Source of the DNA: Bacteroidales bacterium
GTDB taxonomy: Bacteria > Bacteroidota > Bacteroidia > Bacteroidales > UBA932
Direction: 5' to 3'
Length of the DNA: 7,455 nt
Assembly: GCA_016303175.1 (NCBI GenBank)
Contig: JAEDMF010000083.1
Coordinates: 1-7,455 of the forward strand
Of this stretch, positions 1 to 6,376 are shown piece by piece. Position 1 is the first letter of the stretch. Each line of letters opens with the position of its first letter. A program made the translations under genes and the position numbers. Under the pieces are notes generated by a model. The model saw nothing but the letters and a program-made list of their open reading frames with translations, searched no databases and was not told where the DNA came from.

Positions 1-740
1 CCGAGAGCCTTGCGGAATGCTTCTCCGAGCGCTATGCCGCAATCCTCGATGCTGTGGTGTTCATCTACCTCCAAATCGCCTTTGCACGATAGCTGGAGGC
101 TGATTCCTCCGTGGTGCACGAGCTGGTCCAGCATATGGTCGAAGAACTTTATGCCGCTATTGATGGAGGATGCACCCCGCCCGTCGAGGTCCAGCGTCAA
201 CTTAATATCCGTTTCTCCCGTCCGGCGCTCCAGAGTGATTCTGCGGCTTCCCAACCTGATGATTTCCACAGCTTTGGTCCAGTCCTCTGCGGGGGAGTCC
301 GTGCCTATCATAAGGGCCTGCGCCCCGAGATTGGCGGCCAGCTCTGCATCACTGCTCCGGTCTCCTATCACGAAACTGGCTCCGAGGTCGTAACTTCCAT
401 CCATATAGGCTGTCAGCAGTCCAGTTCCGGGCTTGCGTGTAGGCAGTCCTTCTTCGGGGAAACTTCTGTCTATCAGTATGTTGTCAAAATGTATGCCCTC
501 TCCTTCAAGGGTGAGAAGCATCTTGTTCTGCACGGGATAGAAGGTCTCCTCCGGGAAGGAGTCGGTGCCGAGGCCGTCCTGGTTGGAAACCATTACCAAG
601 TCAAAGTCCAGACCGGCAAGGGCCTTCAGGGCGCTTATCGCTCCGGGAACGAACTCCATTTTCTCCAGGCTATCCACCTGCTCGTCAACGGGTTCGCGCA
701 AGATGGTTCCGTCTCTGTCTATAAATATTGCCCGTTTCAT
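1..740 (-). CDS. hisB: Bifunctional histidinol-phosphatase / imidazoleglycerol-phosphate dehydratase HisB (3' end cut by window edge)
   Basis: This cytosolic enzyme dehydrates imidazoleglycerol phosphate and later dephosphorylates histidinol phosphate in histidine synthesis. The 246 codons present begin MKRAIFIDRDGT. Residues 1 to about 165 form a HAD phosphatase: the D8-R-D10-G-T motif carries the nucleophile and acid/base Asp, SNQDGLGT is at 52-59, R102-K103-P follows, and GDRSSD at 126-131 binds Mg. From about 167 the dehydratase domain begins, with FFDHMLDQLVHH (199-210) and D226-E-H228-H229-S-I-E232-D, which carry metal-binding His and Glu residues. Roughly the last 110-125 residues of the E. 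coli-sized protein (about 355 aa) lie beyond the left edge. The Cys/His zinc loop of the E. coli phosphatase domain is absent (residues 90-103 contain no Cys). The ATG at 740 lies 20 nt after the hisC stop, so the gene is cotranscribed with hisC. The identification is secure. Confidence 0.96.
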   Translation of the reverse strand, partial: MKRAIFIDRDGTILREPVDEQVDSLEKMEFVPGAISALKALAGLDFDLVMVSNQDGLGTDSFPEETFYPVQNKMLLTLEGEGIHFDNILIDRSFPEEGLPTRKPGTGLLTAYMDGSYDLGASFVIGDRSSDAELAANLGAQALMIGTDSPAEDWTKAVEIIRLGSRRITLERRTGETDIKLTLDLDGRGASSINSGIKFFDHMLDQLVHHGGISLQLSCKGDLEVDEHHSIEDCGIALGEAFRKAL

Positions 741-760
741 TTTATAGTAAATTCAAGCAT

Positions 761-1795
761 CTATATAAATTCCTTCATTGCGGCCAGCAGTCTGTCATTC
801 TCTTCCTTGAGTCCTATGGTGATTCGAAGACAGTTCCTGCAACCCGGAACATTGGTTCTGTTCCTGACTATTATTTTCTTGTCCAACAAGTAGTTATACA
901 GAGCGTCCGCGTCTTTTGCCTTGACCAGAATGAAGTTGGCCTCGCTGGGATAAACCTTTTCGATGCAGTCGAAATGTCCGAAGGCTTCGCTGACGCGTGC
1001 ACGCTCCGAAATCACCTCCCGCACCTGGGCGTCTATGGGCTGCGACAGCAGTTCCTTTGCAAGTTGCTGGGTTGCCAGATTGATGTTGTAGGGGTATTTC
1101 ACCATCGACATCAGGCGGATTACATAGGCGTTGGAGAGGGCTATGCCAAGTCTCAATGCGGCCATTCCCCTTGCCTTTGAACAGGTCTGCAGTATAATCA
1201 GGTTGGGGTACAGGTCTATCAGGCTGCTGGCGCTGGGCTGTGAGCAGAAGTCGATATAGGCCTCGTCCACAACCACAATGCCCTTGAAACGAGCAAGAAT
1301 TTCCCTTATCTGTTCAAGCGGGAAGGCATTGCCGCTGGGATTGTTCGGCGAGCAGAGAAAAATGACCTTGCTGCGGGCATCGCAGGCGGCAATAAGCTTT
1401 TCCGCATCAAGCGTAAAATCATCTTCCAGAAGCACCTCGCGGCATTCCACGTCGTTGATGACTGCCGCAACTTTGTACATTCCGTAACTAGGCGCTATTG
1501 CGACGGCATTGTCTTTGCCGGGAGTGCAGAACACCCTGAATATCAAGTCAATGGCCTCGTCCGAGCCGTTGCCGAAGAAAATCTTTTCGGGAGCAATTCC
1601 CTTTATGCCTCCGAGCAGGGCCTTGAGTTCCTGCTGGTGAGGGTCCGGATATCTGTTCCAGCCATTGGGATAAGGGCTTTCATTGGCATCCAGAAAAATG
1701 TCGGGTTTGCCCTGCATTTCGTCCCTTGCGGTGGAATAGGGGCAAAGTCCGGCTATATTGGGCCGTACCAACGCGGCAACTTCTTCCACTGTCAT
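761..1795 (-). CDS. hisC: Histidinol-phosphate aminotransferase HisC
   Basis: HisC is a cytosolic PLP enzyme of fold type I. It transfers an amino group from glutamate to imidazole-acetol phosphate, giving histidinol phosphate. The 344-aa length is normal for the family. Visible motifs are the substrate-side DANESPYPNG (36-45), FGNGSDEAIDL (74-84), SPNNPSG (149-155), VVVDEAYIDF (174-183) with the PLP-ring Asp177 and Tyr180, the Schiff-base lysine K207 in SKARGMAALRLG, and the phosphate-binding Arg215. The ATG at 1795 overlaps the hisD stop codon by 4 nt (ATGA), which suggests translational coupling and supports this start. The TAG stop at 763-761 is followed 20 nt later by hisB. Related aminotransferases (for example CobD-like) share the fold, but the position between hisD and hisB settles the call. 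Confidence 0.96.
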   Translation of the reverse strand: MTVEEVAALVRPNIAGLCPYSTARDEMQGKPDIFLDANESPYPNGWNRYPDPHQQELKALLGGIKGIAPEKIFFGNGSDEAIDLIFRVFCTPGKDNAVAIAPSYGMYKVAAVINDVECREVLLEDDFTLDAEKLIAACDARSKVIFLCSPNNPSGNAFPLEQIREILARFKGIVVVDEAYIDFCSQPSASSLIDLYPNLIILQTCSKARGMAALRLGIALSNAYVIRLMSMVKYPYNINLATQQLAKELLSQPIDAQVREVISERARVSEAFGHFDCIEKVYPSEANFILVKAKDADALYNYLLDKKIIVRNRTNVPGCRNCLRITIGLKEENDRLLAAMKEFI

Positions 1796-3078
1796 ACTTT
1801 GTCCTCCTCCAATCTGATTCTTACTGCGTTGGCGTGGGCATCAAGCCCCTCTGCGGCGGCCATTTCCATAATAGTGCAGCCTATGCCGTTCAAGCCTTCG
1901 CGGCTGATGTGCTGTATTGTGATTTTGCGCAGGAAACTGTCCAGATTCACGCCGCTGCAGGAGTGGGCCCATGAACTGGTGGGAAGGGTATGGTTCGTGC
2001 CTGAGGCGTAGTCTCCGGCACTTTCGGGGGTATAGTTGCCTATGAAGACGCTGCCTACGTTGCTTATCTGTTCCGCAAGCTTCCAGGCGTTTTGCGTTGA
2101 AATGATGAGGTGCTCCGGGGCATAGAGATTAGCAAAATCTACGATGTCATCTGTTTGGGACATTACCACAAAGCGGCTCTTTTCGAGGGCGGCCACAGCT
2201 AGTTCTGCCCTTCCGAGCTTTTGAATCTGACGCATTACCTCCGCTTCAATTTCCTTTGCGAGATCCACGCTGTCGCACAGGAGTATAACCTGGGAATCTT
2301 TGCCGTGTTCTGCTTGGGAGAGCAAGTCCGCAGCCGCGAACGATGCCTTGGCGCTGCTGTCTGCTATAACCATAACCTCCGAAGGTCCTGCGGGCATGTC
2401 GATTGACACAGCGTTGCCGGAGACCAGCTGCTTTGCCGTTGTAACCCATTGGTTGCCGGGGCCGAATATCTTATCCACCTTGGCAATGCTTTCAGTGCCG
2501 TATGCCATCGCGGCAATTGCCTGAGCGCCGCCAACGCAGTAAACGTTGTCCACTCCGCAATACTTGGCCGCATAAAGCACGGCGGGAGCAATCCGGCCAT
2601 CCTTGCCTGCCGGGGAGCAGAGGCTGATTTCCTTGCATCCAGCTATTTTGGCTGGAATGGCCAGCATCAGCACGGTGGAGAAGAGGGGAGCCGTTCCTCC
2701 GGGAATGTACAGTCCCACTCTTTGTATGGGCACGGGTTTTTGTATGCATCGAACGCCGGGAGCTGTTTCCATATTCACCTCTGAGGGCATCTGGGCCTGG
2801 TGGAAGCGACGAATGTTGTCGGCAGCCACCCTTATTGCTTCTTTCAAGGCCGGGCTTATTTCCCCTGCTGCCTGCTCCAACTCTTCTTCGCTCACTTTCA
2901 GACTCTTGGGCAGGCGTCCGTCAATTTCCATAGCAAGTTGTTCCAGGGCCTTGTCCCCGTCTTTGCGCACCCTGTCTATAATGACGGAAACCCTCTCTTT
3001 TACGACAGGGTTCACGTCGGCGGGCCTTTCACACAAACTTGCCCACTGTTTTCTTTCGGGTTCTATATAAAGTTTCAT
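1792..3078 (-). CDS. hisD: Histidinol dehydrogenase HisD
   Basis: HisD is a zinc enzyme that oxidises L-histidinol to L-histidine in two NAD-dependent steps, the end of the pathway. At 428 aa it is full length. The NAD-domain signature GLYIPGGTAPLFSTVLMLAIP (122-142) and FGPGNQWVTTAKQLVSG (205-221) are present, followed by SIDMPAGPSEV (225-235). Residues matching the E. coli zinc ligands and catalytic bases all occur at a constant offset of -4: Q255 and H258 in SQAEHGKD, E322-H323 in YAPEHL, D356 in PESAGDYASGTNH, and H415 near the C-terminus. No key residue is missing. The gene begins 18 nt after hisG and ends in a 4-nt overlap with hisC, as the second gene of the operon. Confidence 0.97.
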   Translation of the reverse strand: MKLYIEPERKQWASLCERPADVNPVVKERVSVIIDRVRKDGDKALEQLAMEIDGRLPKSLKVSEEELEQAAGEISPALKEAIRVAADNIRRFHQAQMPSEVNMETAPGVRCIQKPVPIQRVGLYIPGGTAPLFSTVLMLAIPAKIAGCKEISLCSPAGKDGRIAPAVLYAAKYCGVDNVYCVGGAQAIAAMAYGTESIAKVDKIFGPGNQWVTTAKQLVSGNAVSIDMPAGPSEVMVIADSSAKASFAAADLLSQAEHGKDSQVILLCDSVDLAKEIEAEVMRQIQKLGRAELAVAALEKSRFVVMSQTDDIVDFANLYAPEHLIISTQNAWKLAEQISNVGSVFIGNYTPESAGDYASGTNHTLPTSSWAHSCSGVNLDSFLRKITIQHISREGLNGIGCTIMEMAAAEGLDAHANAVRIRLEEDKV

Positions 3079-3096
3079 AGTTCCGTTTATGCTTTG

Positions 3097-3948
3097 CTAA
3101 GGGATGATTTTGTCCACGTTCAGTACCAGGATGCCCTCCGCTCCTATTGCCTTGAGTTGCCTTATCTTTGTCCACAACTCCTTTGTGTCCACTACGGAAT
3201 GCATTGAGCACCAGCCTTTTGCCGCAAGAGGCAGTATGGTCGGGCTACGCAGCGCCGGGAGCAGTTTCACAGCCTCGTCAATGGCACTTTCGGGAATGTT
3301 CATAAGCAGATATTTCTTGCCCTTGCTCACCTTGGCCGATTCTATTCTGAACAGGATCTCTTCAAGTATCGCTTTGTTCTCTTCGCTGAGTTCTGCCCCG
3401 CCGATGAGCACGGCCTCTGACCAGAACACCTTCTCCACTTCCTTAAGACCGTTGGATACCAGGGTACCTCCGGAAGAAACTATGTCGAAGATGGCGTCGG
3501 CTATGTCTGCGGCCGGAGCAATCTCCACAGAGCCTGTGATGACCTCGATTTTGGCGCTTACGCCGTGCTTGTCAAGGAATTCCTTCAAGATGTTGGGGTA
3601 GGAGGTGGCTATGCGCTTGCCTTCGAAATAAGAAGGGCCCGTGTACTCCTCAGTCTTGGGTATTGCGAGGGAGATGCGGCATGCTCCGAAGCCCAGCTTA
3701 TCCACTATTTTTACATCCTTGCCACTTTCTTTTACCTCGTTCAGTCCTACAATTCCGAGTTCAGCCGTGCCGTTGCTGACTATCTGCGGGATATCGTCAT
3801 CCCTGACCAGGAGCAATTCCAGAGGAAAGTTGCCTGCCTGCACGAGAAACTTCCGTTTAGACTCATCAATATTTATTCCTATTTCCTTCAAAAGGGCCAC
3901 ACTGTCCTCGTTTAGACGGCCTTTGGACTGTATTGCGATGCGTAACAT
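3097..3948 (-). CDS. hisG: ATP phosphoribosyltransferase HisG, long form with regulatory domain
   Basis: HisG catalyses the first committed step of histidine synthesis, joining ATP and PRPP to form phosphoribosyl-ATP. In the long-form family it is feedback-inhibited by histidine. The 283-aa protein starts MLRIAIQSKGRL, a typical N-terminus. GTAELGIVGLNEV is at 60-72, and the PRPP-binding signature DAIFDIVSSGGTL is at 151-163. Residues from about 210 to the end (KGKKYLLMNIPE, GWCSMHSVVD, ILVLNVDKIIP) match the C-terminal ACT-like histidine-binding domain. It should therefore work as a homohexamer without HisZ. It is the first gene of the his operon. A promoter lies just upstream, giving a leader of only about 20-25 nt, too short for a his leader peptide or attenuator. 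Confidence 0.97.
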   Translation of the reverse strand: MLRIAIQSKGRLNEDSVALLKEIGINIDESKRKFLVQAGNFPLELLLVRDDDIPQIVSNGTAELGIVGLNEVKESGKDVKIVDKLGFGACRISLAIPKTEEYTGPSYFEGKRIATSYPNILKEFLDKHGVSAKIEVITGSVEIAPAADIADAIFDIVSSGGTLVSNGLKEVEKVFWSEAVLIGGAELSEENKAILEEILFRIESAKVSKGKKYLLMNIPESAIDEAVKLLPALRSPTILPLAAKGWCSMHSVVDTKELWTKIRQLKAIGAEGILVLNVDKIIP

Positions 3949-3975
3949 TGTTTCTTACCTTAATTCTAACGGTCT

Positions 3976-4006
3976 CAAAGGTATGCTTTTTTGCCTATAA
4001 TACCAA
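3976..4006 (-). promoter_or_regulatory. Bacteroidota-type promoter of the hisGDCB operon
   Basis: Read on the minus strand, TTG (4006-4004) is followed by 20 nt and then TACCTTTG (3983-3976). This is a full match to the Bacteroidota -7 element TAnnTTTG, with a -33 TTG at the usual 19-21 nt distance. Transcription would start near 3970, about 22 nt before the hisG ATG. It is predicted from sequence only. Confidence 0.7.
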
Positions 4007-4016
4007 TAATTTTCCC

Positions 4017-4035
4017 TGATTTTTCTTGATTTTTG
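4017..4035. repeat. Short tandem direct repeat of a T-tract (10-bp period)
   Basis: TGATTTTT occurs at 4017-4024 and again at 4027-4034, exactly 10 bp apart, so two five-base T-tracts lie one helical turn apart. It is located between the his and arg promoters, overlapping the arg -33 region and the left end of the ARG-box palindrome. Phased A/T tracts can bend DNA; whether that matters here is inference. Confidence 0.5.
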
Positions 4036-4057
4036 AATATTTATACACTAAATTTGC
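4026..4057 (+). promoter_or_regulatory. Bacteroidota-type promoter of the arg operon
   Basis: TTG (4026-4028) is followed after a 20-nt spacer by TAAATTTGC (4049-4057), a full match to the -7 element TAnnTTTG. The start of transcription would be near 4061. That gives a leader of about 44 nt to the ATG at 4105, or about 17 nt to the alternative GTG at 4078. The spacer is nearly filled by the predicted ArgR operator. Confidence 0.72.
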
Positions 4058-4070
4058 ATAAATAAAGTCC
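4032..4070. promoter_or_regulatory. Predicted ArgR operator (ARG box plus degenerate second box)
   Basis: TTTGAATATTTATACACT at 4032-4049 matches the E. coli-type ARG box TNTGNATWWWWATNCANA at 13 of 14 specified positions; only the last base differs. A second site at 4053-4070 begins with a perfect left half TTTGCAT but has a poor right half (10 of 14). The gap between the two is 3 bp, the spacing known for paired ARG boxes in enterobacteria. The first box fills the spacer of the arg promoter and the second covers the -7 element and start region, so a bound repressor would block RNA polymerase. The first box is well supported; the second rests mainly on its spacing. Confidence 0.62.
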
Positions 4071-4104
4071 CTGCATAGTGAATAATGCGGACAAAATAAA
4101 AGCT

Positions 4105-5079
4105 ATGAAAGAGAAATTCGACAGAAAAACTGTTATTGCAGACATTATCGAGACCCACAAGATACGTACCCAGGAGGAACTTGTGGCCTTGTTGGAGACC
4201 AAGGGTATCCGCGTGACGCAGGCAACCCTTTCCAGAGATTTGAAGGAACTCGGTACTGTCAAGGTGCCCGACGGTAACGGCGCTCCCTATTATCGCATCT
4301 CATATTCCACCCCCATGCACCGCAACCTCAACGTTAATTCCGTGGATATTTCGGGCCAGTTGTGTGTGCTCAAGCTTCAGCCAGGCTTTGCATCGGCTGT
4401 TGCCAGCATCATCGACACTGCTAAAATAAAGGGCGTGATGGGCTCCATTGCCGGAGATGATACGGTGTTGGTGCTGCTGAAAGAGGATGCTGACAAGGGC
4501 TTTGTCTCCAGAACCATCAAATCGATGTTCAATATCATCGACATCATAATCAGAGTTGCCACGGCCAAGGACACCCGATATGCTTCCGAAATTTGTGATG
4601 AAATGTACATCTCATCCCAGGAACGCAAGACCGGCATCGCACGCCGTACCCCGGAATATGTGTCTGAGAAAATGATTGCCGGAAAGGCCGTCATAGCCGT
4701 AACCGAGGAGGGCGACTTTGCCGGATTCAGCTACATAGAGTCCTGGGGTGGAAAGAGTTTCGTGGCAAACTCCGGTCTTATAGTGGCCCACAAGTTCCGC
4801 GGAATGGGTATAGCCAAGCGTATAAAGGAACGTATTTTCGACCTCTCCCGCGAACTTTTCCCTGATGCCAAGATTTTCTCCATTACCACCGGGGCGGCCG
4901 TGATGAAAATGAATTATGAATTGGGTTTCAGGCCTGTTCCTTTTTCTGAACTTACCACCGACCCCGAGTTCTGGAAAGGCTGCGAGGCCTGCCGCCACTT
5001 TGAAATTTTGAAGAGCCACGACTATAAAATGTGTATCTGCACGGGCCTGTTGTATGACCCCAAGGACCACGTTCTGTAG
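4105..5079 (+). CDS. argR: Arginine repressor ArgR fused to a GNAT N-acyltransferase (putative N-acylglutamate synthase)
   Basis: One 324-aa frame holds two proteins. Residues 1-142 are a complete ArgR: a winged-helix DNA-binding domain with VTQATLSRDLKEL at 37-49 (S43-R44 in the recognition helix), then the hexamer and arginine-binding domain with QPGFA (92-96) and GDDT (117-120), whose D118-D119 match the arginine-binding Asp pair of E. coli. By alignment from memory with B. subtilis AhrC, ArgR would end at F142. Residues from about 143 to 324 are a GNAT acyltransferase with the acyl-CoA loop R232-GM-G235-I-A237 and a late Cys cluster (C293, C296, C310, C312). The homologous protein next to argR in Bacteroides is, as I recall, linked to the first step of arginine synthesis (N-succinyl- or N-acetylglutamate). 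ATG 4105 is preferred over GTG 4078 because it gives an ArgR-like N-terminus and a longer leader. No stop or frameshift occurs at the junction. ArgR would repress this operon; whether arginine also controls the enzyme half is speculation. Confidence 0.88.
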   Translation: MKEKFDRKTVIADIIETHKIRTQEELVALLETKGIRVTQATLSRDLKELGTVKVPDGNGAPYYRISYSTPMHRNLNVNSVDISGQLCVLKLQPGFASAVASIIDTAKIKGVMGSIAGDDTVLVLLKEDADKGFVSRTIKSMFNIIDIIIRVATAKDTRYASEICDEMYISSQERKTGIARRTPEYVSEKMIAGKAVIAVTEEGDFAGFSYIESWGGKSFVANSGLIVAHKFRGMGIAKRIKERIFDLSRELFPDAKIFSITTGAAVMKMNYELGFRPVPFSELTTDPEFWKGCEACRHFEILKSHDYKMCICTGLLYDPKDHVL

Positions 5080-5173
5080 TGGTGTGCATCCTATTTTGCA
5101 GGCCGGGTCGGTGCGTTGGAAATCAATTGCCTGACAGCTTGCTCACTTGAGTTGATTTTAAAAATATAGAAAT

Positions 5174-6376
5174 ATGGAAAAGAAGAAAGTTGTTGTTGCG
5201 TTCAGCGGTGGGCTGGACACTTCCTATACGGTGATGTACCTTGCAAAGGAAAAGGGCTATGAAGTTCATGCCGTCTGCGCCAATACGGGTGGTTTCAGCC
5301 CCGAGCAACTCAAAACCAATGAGGAAAATGCCTATAAGTTGGGCGCCACCAAATATGTTACCATTGACGTCACAAGGGAATATTACAGCAAGAGTCTCAA
5401 ATATATGGTATACGGCAACGTGCTGCGCAATGGCACTTACCCTATCTCCGTGTCATCTGAGCGTATTTTCCAGGGTATTGCCATAGCCCGCTATGCCCGC
5501 GAGATTGGCGCCAGCGCCATTGCTCACGGCTCCACCGGCGCCGGCAACGACCAGGTACGCTTCGATATGACCTTTCTGGTGATGTGTCCCGATATGGAAA
5601 TCATCACCCTTACACGAGACAGCAACCTCAGCCGTAAGGAAGAGGTGGATTATCTGAATGCCAACGGCTTCCATGCTGACTTTACCAAACTTAAATACTC
5701 GTATAATGTAGGCCTCTGGGGCACGTCCATCTGCGGTGGCGAAATCCTTGATTCAACGCAGGGTCTGCCCGAGAGCGCCTATCTCAAACAGGTGGAGAAG
5801 CAGGGGAGCGAGACACTTGCCCTCGGATTCGAGAAGGGCGAGCTCTGCTCGGTGAACGGAGTGCATTATGACGATAAAATAGAGGCCATACAGGCTGTAG
5901 AGAAGATAGGAGCAGCATACGGAATAGGCCGTGACATGCACGTCGGAGATACTATTATAGGTATAAAGGGACGCGTCGGTTTCGAAGCTGCCGCACCCAT
6001 ACTCATCATTGCAGCACATCGCTTCCTTGAGAAATATACTCTCAGCAAGTGGCAGCAGTACTGGAAGGATCAGGTTGGGACCTGGTATGGTATGTTCCTG
6101 CACGAGAGCCAGTATCTGGAGCCCGTGATGCGGGATATCGAGGCCATGCTCGAGTCCAGCCAGCGCAACGTGACGGGCACGGCTACTTTAGAATTGCGTC
6201 CCTATTCTTATTCCACCATAGGTGTGGATTCTCCCAATGATTTGGTAAAGAACAAGTTGGGCGAGTACGGCGAAGGTGCCAAAGGCTGGACTTCCGATGA
6301 GGCCAAGGGCTTCATCAAACTGATGTCCACACCTTTGCGCGCGTATTATCTCAATCACAAAGACGAACTTATATAA
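5174..6376 (+). CDS. argG: Argininosuccinate synthase ArgG
   Basis: ArgG is a cytosolic enzyme that joins citrulline and aspartate using ATP (released as AMP and PPi) to give argininosuccinate, the penultimate step of arginine synthesis. The 400-aa protein opens with the N-type ATP-pyrophosphatase P-loop AFSGGLDTS (9-17). It also shows NGTYPISVSSERIFQ, HGSTGAGNDQVRF (118-130) and LWGTSICGGE, and the C-terminal stretch with KWQQYWKDQVGTWYGMFLHE and SSQRNVTGT. It is full length and resembles the Bacteroides form. The start at 5174 follows an A/T-rich stretch without a clear Shine-Dalgarno. The 94 nt upstream (5080-5173) form the only sizeable gap in this operon and contain no convincing promoter. 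The stop TAA at 6374-6376 shares a base with the argC ATG. Confidence 0.97.
   Translation: MEKKKVVVAFSGGLDTSYTVMYLAKEKGYEVHAVCANTGGFSPEQLKTNEENAYKLGATKYVTIDVTREYYSKSLKYMVYGNVLRNGTYPISVSSERIFQGIAIARYAREIGASAIAHGSTGAGNDQVRFDMTFLVMCPDMEIITLTRDSNLSRKEEVDYLNANGFHADFTKLKYSYNVGLWGTSICGGEILDSTQGLPESAYLKQVEKQGSETLALGFEKGELCSVNGVHYDDKIEAIQAVEKIGAAYGIGRDMHVGDTIIGIKGRVGFEAAAPILIIAAHRFLEKYTLSKWQQYWKDQVGTWYGMFLHESQYLEPVMRDIEAMLESSQRNVTGTATLELRPYSYSTIGVDSPNDLVKNKLGEYGEGAKGWTSDEAKGFIKLMSTPLRAYYLNHKDELI

Noticed and set aside
111..893. A 260-codon open frame on the plus strand across hisB and the end of hisC
   Set aside because: It lies wholly antisense to well-supported hisB and hisC, has no recognisable domain, and its sequence is what the reverse of those genes gives. 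The same applies to other antisense frames at 2603-3070, 3104-3601, 4612-5070 and 6355-6945.
3949..3975. Leader peptide or attenuator for the his operon
   Set aside because: The distance from the predicted transcription start to hisG is only about 22 nt, with no His-codon run and no stem-loop pair.
4070..4087. Third ARG-box half-site (TGCAT at 4072-4076)
   Set aside because: It is offset 17 bp rather than 21 bp from the previous site and has no matching right half.
4078..4104. GTG at 4078 as the start of the ArgR fusion
   Set aside because: It would add nine residues without family support and leave a leader of about 17 nt. ATG 4105 gives an N-terminus matching the length of AhrC-type ArgR. 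It is not fully excluded.
5092..5099. Possible -7 promoter element (TATTTTGC) upstream of argG
   Set aside because: It is one T short of TAnnTTTG and has no TTG at 19-21 nt upstream, so a separate argG promoter is not supported.
5083..5100. ARG-box-like site in the gap before argG
   Set aside because: It has a good left half (TGTGCAT) but matches the consensus at only 9 of 14 specified positions, with no paired box and no promoter beside it.
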